This document shows, piece by piece, positions 57,195 through 64,000 of a DNA stretch of 64,000 nt. The position numbers were made by a program, and so were the translations under genes. Source of the stretch: an uncultured Pelagibacteraceae bacterium (GTDB taxonomy: Bacteria > Pseudomonadota > Alphaproteobacteria > Pelagibacterales > AG-422-B15); contig CABYDZ010000004.1 in NCBI GenBank assembly GCA_902517885.1, positions 62,001 to 126,000 of the forward strand. The letters are read 5' to 3'. Position 1 is the first letter of the stretch. Each line of letters opens with the position of its first letter. Under the pieces are notes generated by a model that saw only the letters and a list, made by a program, of their open reading frames with translations, ran no database searches and was not told the origin of the DNA.

Positions 57195-57953
57195 ATGAAA
57201 AATATAGTTTATAAAGAAAAAGATATAAAAGAATATTTCTCAAAAGATCGAGTCAAATGGGAGCAGTTTTATGAATCGGAGAAGAAAGTTATTCAAAAAA
57301 CTCTACATGGATTGGAGAATATATTAGAAAAAGTGTCAGTGTTAGATGTTGGATGCGCTTGTGGTGGTCTAGGAATCGCATTGAGAGAAAAATTTAATAT
57401 AGTTAATTATACAGGCATAGAAATAAATCATCAAGCAGCTAAATACGCTAAACAAATAAATCCAGATTTTCAAATTATTGAAGGGGATTTTTTAGAAGTA
57501 TCAAAAAAAGTAAAAGATAATTATTACGACCTCGCCTTTTCGTTTAGTTGTATCGACTGGCAAAATAATTTTAATCTTATGCTGAACGAACTTTTTGCTA
57601 AGGTTAAGCCTGGTGGCAATTTATTAGTAAGCCTGAGACTTACAACAGAAAAAAGTATTAATGACATAAATAAATCATATCAATATATAAATTATGATGG
57701 GAACAAGATAGGTGAGAAAGCTCCTTATGTAATTTTTAATATTAATGATCTTTTGGGTAATTTCAAAATACTCAATATAAATGATTTATATGCGTATGGG
57801 TATAATGGAAGACCTAGTGAAACTTCTGTAACCCCATATAAGGAGCTTTGTTTTTGTGTTTTTTCTCTACAGAAATCAATTAATGGTATGAAAAATAATA
57901 AATTAAAAATGGAGATAGATTTACCAAATAATATAGTTAATGAAATTAAATAA
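57195..57953 (+). CDS. Class I SAM-dependent methyltransferase
   Basis: A 252-aa methyltransferase with motif I 'VLDVGCACGGLGIALRE' near 50-66, 'GIEINHQAAKYAKQ' near 76 and 'YYDLAFSFSCIDWQNN' near 113. It follows the FkbM gene after 4 bp. Substrate is unknown; glycan methylation or a carboxyl/amine substrate are both possible. Confidence 0.84.
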   Translation: MKNIVYKEKDIKEYFSKDRVKWEQFYESEKKVIQKTLHGLENILEKVSVLDVGCACGGLGIALREKFNIVNYTGIEINHQAAKYAKQINPDFQIIEGDFLEVSKKVKDNYYDLAFSFSCIDWQNNFNLMLNELFAKVKPGGNLLVSLRLTTEKSINDINKSYQYINYDGNKIGEKAPYVIFNINDLLGNFKILNINDLYAYGYNGRPSETSVTPYKELCFCVFSLQKSINGMKNNKLKMEIDLPNNIVNEIK

Positions 57954-57971
57954 TAAATACATTTATAGAAT

Positions 57972-59051
57972 ATGGTAAAAGATTTACTTCGAAATGGATT
58001 GAATAATGAGTCTTTAAATAGGCCCTTTGGATGGGACTCTAAGCCCAGAGATAAAAGTCTTTTATGGTTAGATAAAAATGAAAATGTTGATGTATTATAT
58101 AATAATTTTATGTCTGAGATACCATCAACAATTTCAATAGATAATATTAATTGTTATCCAGAGCCAGCAAAACTTTATTATAAGTTATCTGAAATTGACG
58201 GTCTGAGTCCTGAATCGTTTATTTTAACACCTGGAAGTGATGGTGCAATTAGCAGTACCTTTAATGTTTTTCTAAATAAAGATGACAAGGTACTTATAAC
58301 AAAGCCAACTTTTGCTATGTATAGTATTTATTGTAAAGTTTATAATACAAAAGTGGATTATCTTGAATATGAGAGAGATCTAAATTGTCCATATATTAAC
58401 CTTGATAAAATAATTAAAATATTGAATAAAACTAAGCCTAAATTATTTTGTCTTCCAAATCCAGATAGTCCAACAGGATCAATTTTGCACCCAGACGAAC
58501 TTACTAAATTAATAAAATTATGCGATAAGCTAAATATTATTATTCTTATTGATGAAGCTTATTATCCTTATTATGATGAATCAGTTATAGAAAAGACAAA
58601 ACACTTCCAAAATTTAATTGTTGCACGAACATTTTCAAAAGCTTGGGGACTGGCTGGTCTTAGGCTTGGCTATGCTGTAGGTAATCCCAAAACTATTGAA
58701 TACTTTCATAAAATTAAACCGATGTATGAAATTGGAAGTTACAGTATAGCTTTTATTGAAAAAGCAATTGACTTTGAATATAAAATGAGAGAGTCAGTGA
58801 AACGAATAATGATGGGCAAAGAATATTTTATAAATGAATTAAAAAAATTAGGTTTTCATACTTTGGTAACACAGGGTAATTTTCTACATGTAAATTTTGG
58901 TGATAGATCTAATTTGATACATAATTCATTAGAGAGCAAGGTACTATACAGGAAATCCTTTAATGAAGAATGTTTAAGAGGTTTTTCAAGATTTACTGCT
59001 ACCACAAAAGAAAATTTTATTCCAATTATCAAAATATTAAAAAATCTATGA
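57972..59051 (+). CDS. Class I/II aminotransferase, histidinol-phosphate aminotransferase-like
   Basis: A 359-aa fold-type I PLP enzyme. 'LTPGSDGAISSTFNVFL' near 88, 'CLPNPDSPTGSI' near 158, 'ILIDEAYYPYYDES' near 187 and the PLP lysine in 'VARTFSKAWGLAGLRLGYAVG' near 217-237 are typical of HisC/CobD-like enzymes. Location among sugar genes suggests transamination of a sugar-derived keto compound rather than histidine synthesis. Compact genomes sometimes keep hisC elsewhere. Confidence 0.85.
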   Translation: MVKDLLRNGLNNESLNRPFGWDSKPRDKSLLWLDKNENVDVLYNNFMSEIPSTISIDNINCYPEPAKLYYKLSEIDGLSPESFILTPGSDGAISSTFNVFLNKDDKVLITKPTFAMYSIYCKVYNTKVDYLEYERDLNCPYINLDKIIKILNKTKPKLFCLPNPDSPTGSILHPDELTKLIKLCDKLNIIILIDEAYYPYYDESVIEKTKHFQNLIVARTFSKAWGLAGLRLGYAVGNPKTIEYFHKIKPMYEIGSYSIAFIEKAIDFEYKMRESVKRIMMGKEYFINELKKLGFHTLVTQGNFLHVNFGDRSNLIHNSLESKVLYRKSFNEECLRGFSRFTATTKENFIPIIKILKNL

Positions 59052-59068
59052 AACGGTAAACTTTAATT

Positions 59069-60157
59069 ATGAAAAGTACGAATATAGGTCTAATAGGCTG
59101 TGGGCGCATAGCAGGACACCACTGCAGAGCTATTACTAAAAATAAAAATACTAATCTCATAGCAGTTTGCGATTTAGATTTAGATAAGGCTCAAAAATAT
59201 GCTGATAAGTACAATGTCAGTGCATACACAAATTATAGAAAAATGCTTAGTGAAGAAAGTTTGATAGATACTGTAGCAATAATAACACCGTCAGGCATGC
59301 ACTATAAGCATGCACAAGAAATCATTAAAAACTATAAAAAAAATATTATTGTTGAGAAGCCAACATTTTTAAAAATATCGCATTTTTATGAAATCCTAGA
59401 GCTTGCTAAAAGTTATAATTTAGAAGTTTTCCCAGTTTTCCAAAATAGACATAATTTAGCAGTTCAAAGAGTTAGGGACTCACTTTTAAAAAATGAGTTA
59501 GGTAAAATTAACTTAGTTTCGGTAAGAGTTAGGTGGTGTAGGCCGCAAAGATACTATGATCTTGCACCTTGGAGGGGAACTTTTGCTATGGACGGTGGTT
59601 GTTTAACCAACCAAGGAATCCATCATTTAGATCTTATGCGGTATCTCGGTGGAGAAATAAGTGATGTTAATGCTACAATGAGAACATTCGAAGTAAATAT
59701 TGAGGTTGAAGACGCTGTTGTTGGAACCGTTAGATACAAAAATGGATCAATTGGCACACTGGAGGTAACGACAGCTGCTAGACCTCAAGATTATGAAGCA
59801 AGTATATCAATTATTGGAAGCAAGGGCATGGCCCAAATTGGTGGTATTGCTGTAAATGAGCTTCAAATATTTACTCCTAATCCTGATGACTGCGCTAAGT
59901 TTTCAGAGGATTTTTCTGGATGCGTATATGGTAATGGCCATTACATTATATATGATGAGGTCAGTAATCATATGAACAAACTAAATAATTTTTCTGTAAA
60001 TAATAATGATGCAATGAAAACTGTTGCATTACTTAATGCATTTTACAAAAGTCATGAAGAAAATAGAAACATTGAATTATGTAATGATAAATTTATAGAA
60101 AGTACACATCTTGGAAAGTATGATAAAGATTTATCAGAACTTTATAGTTGTAAATGA
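59069..60157 (+). CDS. Gfo/Idh/MocA family oxidoreductase (copy 1)
   Basis: A 362-aa NAD(P)-dependent sugar dehydrogenase. Rossmann motif 'GLIGCGRIAGHHCRAI' near 7-22, 'EKPTFL' near 94 (EKP motif), and 'WRGTFAMDGGCLTNQGIHHLDLMRYLGG' region near 170-197 with the catalytic histidine. It resembles enzymes such as WbpB that oxidise UDP-sugars. The stop overlaps the KdsB-like start by 4 bp. Confidence 0.9.
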   Translation: MKSTNIGLIGCGRIAGHHCRAITKNKNTNLIAVCDLDLDKAQKYADKYNVSAYTNYRKMLSEESLIDTVAIITPSGMHYKHAQEIIKNYKKNIIVEKPTFLKISHFYEILELAKSYNLEVFPVFQNRHNLAVQRVRDSLLKNELGKINLVSVRVRWCRPQRYYDLAPWRGTFAMDGGCLTNQGIHHLDLMRYLGGEISDVNATMRTFEVNIEVEDAVVGTVRYKNGSIGTLEVTTAARPQDYEASISIIGSKGMAQIGGIAVNELQIFTPNPDDCAKFSEDFSGCVYGNGHYIIYDEVSNHMNKLNNFSVNNNDAMKTVALLNAFYKSHEENRNIELCNDKFIESTHLGKYDKDLSELYSCK

Positions 60158-60924
60158 CAAAAATAATCGGAATTGTTCCAGCAAGAATGAAGGCCTCAAG
60201 ATTTTATGGCAAACCAATGCATAATATTTTAGATAGGCCAATGCTTGAACATGTTTACCTCAGAGCAAAAAAATTTAAAGATTGGACAAATATCACTATT
60301 GCAACTTGTGACGAAGAAATTGTCAAATTCTCTAATATTCACAATTTTCCCTCAATTTTAACAAGCCCAAATCATACAAGAGCATTGGATAGAGTTGCTG
60401 AGGCTGCCCCTAAAGTAGATGAAAGTCTAAATCCAAACGATATTGTTGTATGCGTTCAAGGAGATGAGCCAATGCTTGAACCTGAAATGATAGAGACAGT
60501 AATTGATCCATTATTTAAATCAGAGAGTATTCCATGTACAGTTTTAGCAATGCACATAACTGATGAGAAACAGTGGTTAAATAAAGACACAGTCAAAATA
60601 ATTCATAATAATGAGGGAAAAGTTCTTTATACAACAAGAGTGCCAGTTCCATTTTCAAAAGATCCATTTTCACCAGATTTACTAGCAAGAAGGATATATG
60701 GAATTTTTGCATTTCGTTATAAATACTTAGAAAAGTTCGTAAATCACCATGAAACGAGGCTTGAGAAAGTCGAAGCTTGCGATAGTAATAGAATTTTAGA
60801 TATGAGCTTTGATCAATATATTGCCCCTTATCCATCAAGAAGATCTTTTTCGGTTGATAGTCCTGAAGATATTTCATTGGTAGAAATGCATATGAAAAAC
60901 GATAAATATCACGGAACTTATTAG
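60154..60924 (+). CDS. 3-deoxy-manno-octulosonate cytidylyltransferase-like (KdsB-type)
   Basis: A 256-aa CMP-sugar synthetase. 'GIVPARMKASRFYGKPMHNI' near 5-24, 'VQGDEPMLEPEMI' near 106, and 'GIFAFRYKYLEKFVN' near 186 match KdsB (CMP-Kdo synthetase). It is translationally coupled to a sugar dehydrogenase, which is unusual for housekeeping kdsB, so it may activate another 3-deoxy ulosonic acid. It is the third cytidylyltransferase in the island. Confidence 0.88.
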   Translation: MTKIIGIVPARMKASRFYGKPMHNILDRPMLEHVYLRAKKFKDWTNITIATCDEEIVKFSNIHNFPSILTSPNHTRALDRVAEAAPKVDESLNPNDIVVCVQGDEPMLEPEMIETVIDPLFKSESIPCTVLAMHITDEKQWLNKDTVKIIHNNEGKVLYTTRVPVPFSKDPFSPDLLARRIYGIFAFRYKYLEKFVNHHETRLEKVEACDSNRILDMSFDQYIAPYPSRRSFSVDSPEDISLVEMHMKNDKYHGTY

Positions 60925-60937
60925 TAATATTATTTTA

Positions 60938-61960
60938 ATGAAAAAATTAAGAGTAGGAATTGTTGGATATGGTATTGTTGGAAAAAGGAGAAGGGAATAT
61001 ATAGATAGAAATAAGTATTTAAAAACTATTGCTGTCAGTGATATAAATTTTAAGAAAGATGGAGCATATTCAAGTGGCCTATTATATTTCAATGATTACA
61101 AAAAAATATTTTCAGCTAATTTAGATATTTTATTTGTATGTCTTCCAAATCGTTATGCACCTAAGGCTACAATCGCTGGTCTAAATAATAATTTACATGT
61201 TTTTTGTGAAAAGCCTCCTGGTAGATCTGTAAATGACATAAAAGAGGTAATAAAAATAAAAAAAAAGAAAAAAAAACTTAAACTTAAATATGGATTTAAT
61301 CATCGGTATCATGACTCGATTATTGATGCTAAAAAAATTATTGATTCCAATAAATTTGGAAAAATAATAAATTTTAGAGGTGTCTATGGGAAGAGTGCGA
61401 TTATACCATTTACAGGAGAATGGAGATCTAAAAGATCAGAGGCCGGAGGTGGTATATTATTAGACCAAGGAATACACATGCTAGATATGATGCTCTATTT
61501 TTCAGACGAATTTGTCAAAGTTCATAGTTTTGTAAAAAATAACTTTTGGAACCATGATGTAGAAGATAATGCGTACACTATTATGGAGAGTAAAAAGGGA
61601 ATCATAGGTATGCTTCATTCAACCGCTACAGAATGGAGACATAAGTTCAGATTAGAAATTACACTAGAAAAAGCTCAACTAGAATTAAGTGGTATTCTGT
61701 CTGGCTCAAAGAGTTATGGTGAAGAAAAATTAATTATTACGAAGAAAAAAAATTCTCGAAACAATAAAATACCTAAAGAAAAAGTTCACAGATATTTAAC
61801 GGATAAATCATGGAAGCGAGAGATTGATGAATTTGCATCTTGTATAATAAACAATAAAGTTATAGAAAATGGGAATAGTAATGATGCATTAAATGTTATG
61901 AAGCTAATTCAAAAAATTTATAAATCAGATTCTATTTGGAAAAAAAAGTTCACCATATGA
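60938..61960 (+). CDS. Gfo/Idh/MocA family oxidoreductase (copy 2)
   Basis: A 340-aa sugar dehydrogenase with Rossmann motif 'GIVGYGIVGKRRREYI' near 7-22, 'CEKPPGRSVND' near 91 and 'EAGGGILLDQGIHMLDMMLYF' near 168-188. It differs strongly from copy 1. It has a lysine-rich stretch (KIKKKKKKLKLK) near 107-118. The stop overlaps the next start in ATATGA. Confidence 0.88.
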   Translation: MKKLRVGIVGYGIVGKRRREYIDRNKYLKTIAVSDINFKKDGAYSSGLLYFNDYKKIFSANLDILFVCLPNRYAPKATIAGLNNNLHVFCEKPPGRSVNDIKEVIKIKKKKKKLKLKYGFNHRYHDSIIDAKKIIDSNKFGKIINFRGVYGKSAIIPFTGEWRSKRSEAGGGILLDQGIHMLDMMLYFSDEFVKVHSFVKNNFWNHDVEDNAYTIMESKKGIIGMLHSTATEWRHKFRLEITLEKAQLELSGILSGSKSYGEEKLIITKKKNSRNNKIPKEKVHRYLTDKSWKREIDEFASCIINNKVIENGNSNDALNVMKLIQKIYKSDSIWKKKFTI

Positions 61961-62568
61961 AAAGTATAAAAACTATTTCCAGTCAATCAAATTCACCAAG
62001 TGAATTCATGAGTCAATATATTAGCTATCTAAAAGATGTATTATCTAACATTGATGTAAAACAAGTTGATAAATTAGCCTTGTCTCTAGAAAAGGCGAGA
62101 AGAAATGGAAATACAATCTTTATTATTGGAAATGGAGGCTCAGCAACTACTGCTAGTTCTATGGCTAACGATTTAGGATTTGATATAATCAAAAAAACGA
62201 AAACAAAAAAACCATTTAAATTTTTATCACTTACAGACAACAATTCTGTAATAACAGCGATAGCCAATGATGTTGGATATGAAGAAGTATTCGTAAATCA
62301 ATTAAAGATTCATTATAGAAAAGGTGATCAGCTTATAATAATATCTGCAAGTGGTAATTCGCCTAACTTAGTCAGTGCTGCAAAATGGTTTAAATCTCAA
62401 AAAGGAAAAGTAATCTCATTCTTAGGGTTTGATGGTGGCAAACTAAAAAGAATCTCTGATATAATATTACATGCTAAGACCGAAAAAGGTGATTATGGTC
62501 CAGTTGAAGACTCACATCTTATTATTAACCATGTATTAGCTCATTGGTTTCAGGCATCAATTAAATAA
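61957..62568 (+). CDS. SIS-domain sugar isomerase (GmhA/KdsD-like)
   Basis: A SIS protein of about 203 aa. 'IFIIGNGGSATTASSMANDL' near 49-68 and 'IIISASGNSPNLVSAAKW' near 123-140 are both phosphosugar loops; 'EDSHLIINHVLAHWF' near the C-terminus resembles the GmhA helix. I chose ATG 61957 (4-bp overlap with the previous stop) over TTG 61936. The second SIS isomerase of the island differs from the one at 36,564 by keeping the intact SASGNS loop. Confidence 0.88.
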   Translation: MKSIKTISSQSNSPSEFMSQYISYLKDVLSNIDVKQVDKLALSLEKARRNGNTIFIIGNGGSATTASSMANDLGFDIIKKTKTKKPFKFLSLTDNNSVITAIANDVGYEEVFVNQLKIHYRKGDQLIIISASGNSPNLVSAAKWFKSQKGKVISFLGFDGGKLKRISDIILHAKTEKGDYGPVEDSHLIINHVLAHWFQASIK

Positions 62569-62583
62569 ATTAAGTAAAACTTA

Positions 62584-63495
62584 ATGTCAAAAAAAGTACT
62601 CATAGGCCCTTCTTCATTTGGTGAAGTTAGTTCCGAGCCATTAAAAAAACTGGTAGAGGCTGGTTTTGAGGTTGTAAACAACCCTTTTAAAAGAAAGTTA
62701 TCAAAAAAAGAAGTTAAAGAGTTACTAAAAGATAGGGACATAGTTGGTTTATTGGCTGGACTAGAGACCTTAGATGATGAAGTTCTATCATTTTCAAATC
62801 TCAAAATAATTTCAAGGGTTGGATCTGGTACATCTAATGTGAACAAACAAGCCGTAGATAAGAATAAAATAAAACTTTATTCAGTGCCTAACGGACCAGC
62901 AAATTCAGTTGCAGAGTTAACAATTGGCAACATAGTAAATTTATTTAGGAATATAATACCTATGAACAATAGCTTGCATAACGACAATTGGAAACGACAA
63001 ATAGGACGTGAGATTAATGGAAAATCTTTTTTAATAATTGGGTTAGGAAGGATAGGTAAAAAAGTTGCCAGCTTGTTGAAGACTTTAGGTGGAAAAATAT
63101 ATGTTTATGACCCCTTTGTTGATCAAAAAGAATTCATAGAGCAGTATAGTTTTATTGACTTATATCAAGGTTTATCTCTTGCTGATTTAATTACCATTCA
63201 TGTAAGTGGAGAAGAGTGTATGATCTCAAATAAAGAGTTTTCAAGCATGAAACAAGGAGTGCTTGTATGCAATGCATCAAGGGGTGGAGTAATTGATGAG
63301 AACGAATTAATAAACGCTATAAATAATAAAATTGTAGCTGGCGCCTGGATAGATGCTTTTGTTGAGGAGCCTTACTATGGTAAAATGAAAGACCTTAAAG
63401 AAATAATTCTCACTCCCCATGTAGGCTCATATACAATCGAGTGCAGGCAAAACATGGAAATGGAAGCAACATTAAATTTAATTAAAAATATATGA
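62584..63495 (+). CDS. D-2-hydroxyacid dehydrogenase (phosphoglycerate dehydrogenase-like)
   Basis: A 303-aa NAD-dependent dehydrogenase. 'ISRVGSGTSNVNKQAV' near 77, the dinucleotide motif 'FLIIGLGRIGKKVASLL' near 149, 'VCNASRGGVIDENELINAI' near 228 and 'ILTPHVGSYT' near 278 (catalytic His) are intact. No ACT domain, so it is a short form. Context suggests oxidation of a sugar-derived hydroxyacid, not serine synthesis. The stop overlaps the next start by 4 bp. Confidence 0.88.
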   Translation: MSKKVLIGPSSFGEVSSEPLKKLVEAGFEVVNNPFKRKLSKKEVKELLKDRDIVGLLAGLETLDDEVLSFSNLKIISRVGSGTSNVNKQAVDKNKIKLYSVPNGPANSVAELTIGNIVNLFRNIIPMNNSLHNDNWKRQIGREINGKSFLIIGLGRIGKKVASLLKTLGGKIYVYDPFVDQKEFIEQYSFIDLYQGLSLADLITIHVSGEECMISNKEFSSMKQGVLVCNASRGGVIDENELINAINNKIVAGAWIDAFVEEPYYGKMKDLKEIILTPHVGSYTIECRQNMEMEATLNLIKNI

Positions 63496-64000
63496 AAATT
63501 GATTTCAATAATAAAACTGTACTTATTACGGGTGCAAGTAGAGGTATAGGAAAGGAAATTGCAAAAGAATTTTTTAGATTAGGTGCAAACATAATATCAA
63601 CTAGCACTAAACCTATCAAAATAAGAATTCCTAAAAATAAAAGAAATAGATGGAAGCATATTGTTGTAGATTTTGCTGATGAAATAGCCCTTAAAGGTTT
63701 TTTTAAAGAATTAATTAATATAAAGAGAATTGATATTTTAATAAATAATGCTGGAATAAATGAAATTAATACATTTACAGAAGTAAAAAAAAATGACTTT
63801 CTTAGGATAAATAAAGTAAATTTATCCACTCCTTTTTTGATATCACAAAAAATTGCGCAAAAAATGATACGAAATAAAAGTGGAAAAATAATTAATGTAT
63901 CTTCAATATTTGGCATAATCAGCAAAAAAAAAAGAGCATCTTATTCAACTTCAAAGGCAGGATTAATTGGACTAACCAAAGCTATGGCATTAGATCTTGC
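63492..64000 (+). CDS. Short-chain dehydrogenase/reductase, N-terminal part (cut by window edge)
   Basis: The frame opens at ATG 63492 (ATGA overlap with the previous stop) and stays open to the window end, about 169 codons. 'TVLITGASRGIGKEIA' near 10-25 is the TGxxxGIG cofactor motif, 'NNAGI' near 84-88, and Y-x3-K is in 'RASYSTSKAGLIGL' near 147-160, with the serine in 'INVSSIFG'. FabG-like in pattern. It belongs to the terminal sugar-acid operon. Confidence 0.85.
   Translation, partial: MKIDFNNKTVLITGASRGIGKEIAKEFFRLGANIISTSTKPIKIRIPKNKRNRWKHIVVDFADEIALKGFFKELINIKRIDILINNAGINEINTFTEVKKNDFLRINKVNLSTPFLISQKIAQKMIRNKSGKIINVSSIFGIISKKKRASYSTSKAGLIGLTKAMALDL

Overview
The window looks like a chromosome segment of an AT-rich, compact-genome alphaproteobacterium, most likely a free-living marine lineage. 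The class call rests on gene neighbourhoods typical of Alphaproteobacteria: cobT-cobS-dnaJ-bolA, aroK-aroB, argJ-mutT, grxC-nitrilase-DUF1178 facing ubiG, prfA-prmC-DUF4167, and an rRNA operon of the form 16S-tRNA-Ile-tRNA-Ala-23S-5S. Low GC, tiny intergenic gaps and repeated 3' overlaps of convergent genes suggest genome streamlining. I cannot place it at order level without a 16S search.

Positions 1-23,934 hold core housekeeping genes. They cover the cobalamin-type chelatase subunits (cobT partial, cobS) with a J-domain protein, a BolA protein, a CorC/CNNM membrane protein, aroB/aroK, a large secreted protein of unknown function, xerD, a malyl-CoA lyase, an accA with an unusual C-terminal membrane tail, and secA. 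These are followed by argJ-mutT, a small secreted protein, a class C beta-lactamase-fold hydrolase, grxC, a nitrilase-family amidase, DUF1178, ubiG, lysC, ispG, prfA, prmC, DUF4167 and an M23 peptidase.

Positions 23,935-29,206 hold a complete rRNA operon. Its leader has a candidate promoter and a boxB/boxA-like element. Long inverted repeats bracket 16S, 23S and 5S and match the expected precursor-processing stems.

From 29,265 to the window end (about 35 kb) everything except one initiator tRNA belongs to a surface-glycan biosynthesis island. It starts 58 bp after the 5S gene with no visible terminator. Three parts stand out. (a) A heptose-type operon (34,736-39,155) contains a GHMP kinase, an SDR, a GmhA-like isomerase, a transaldolase, a GmhB-like phosphatase and a CMP-sugar synthetase. 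(b) Nonulosonic (sialic-like) acid functions include a LegC-type aminotransferase, two NeuB-family synthases, cytidylyltransferases, and a metallo-beta-lactamase-fold protein that resembles the catalytic part of animal CMP-Neu5Ac hydroxylase but lacks the Rieske domain. (c) A terminal operon (57,972-64,000) contains an aminotransferase, two Gfo/Idh/MocA dehydrogenases, a KdsB-like cytidylyltransferase, a SIS isomerase, a hydroxyacid dehydrogenase and an SDR, and looks like a second activated ulosonic-acid route. Decorating enzymes (sulfotransferase, carbamoyltransferase, GNAT, several methyltransferases, two PhyH-type oxygenases), an MsbA-like ABC exporter and glycosyl/polyol-phosphate transferase-like proteins fill the rest. 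The most promising material for new biology is the CMAH-like protein with its neighbours and the heptose module with its unexpected cytidylyltransferase.
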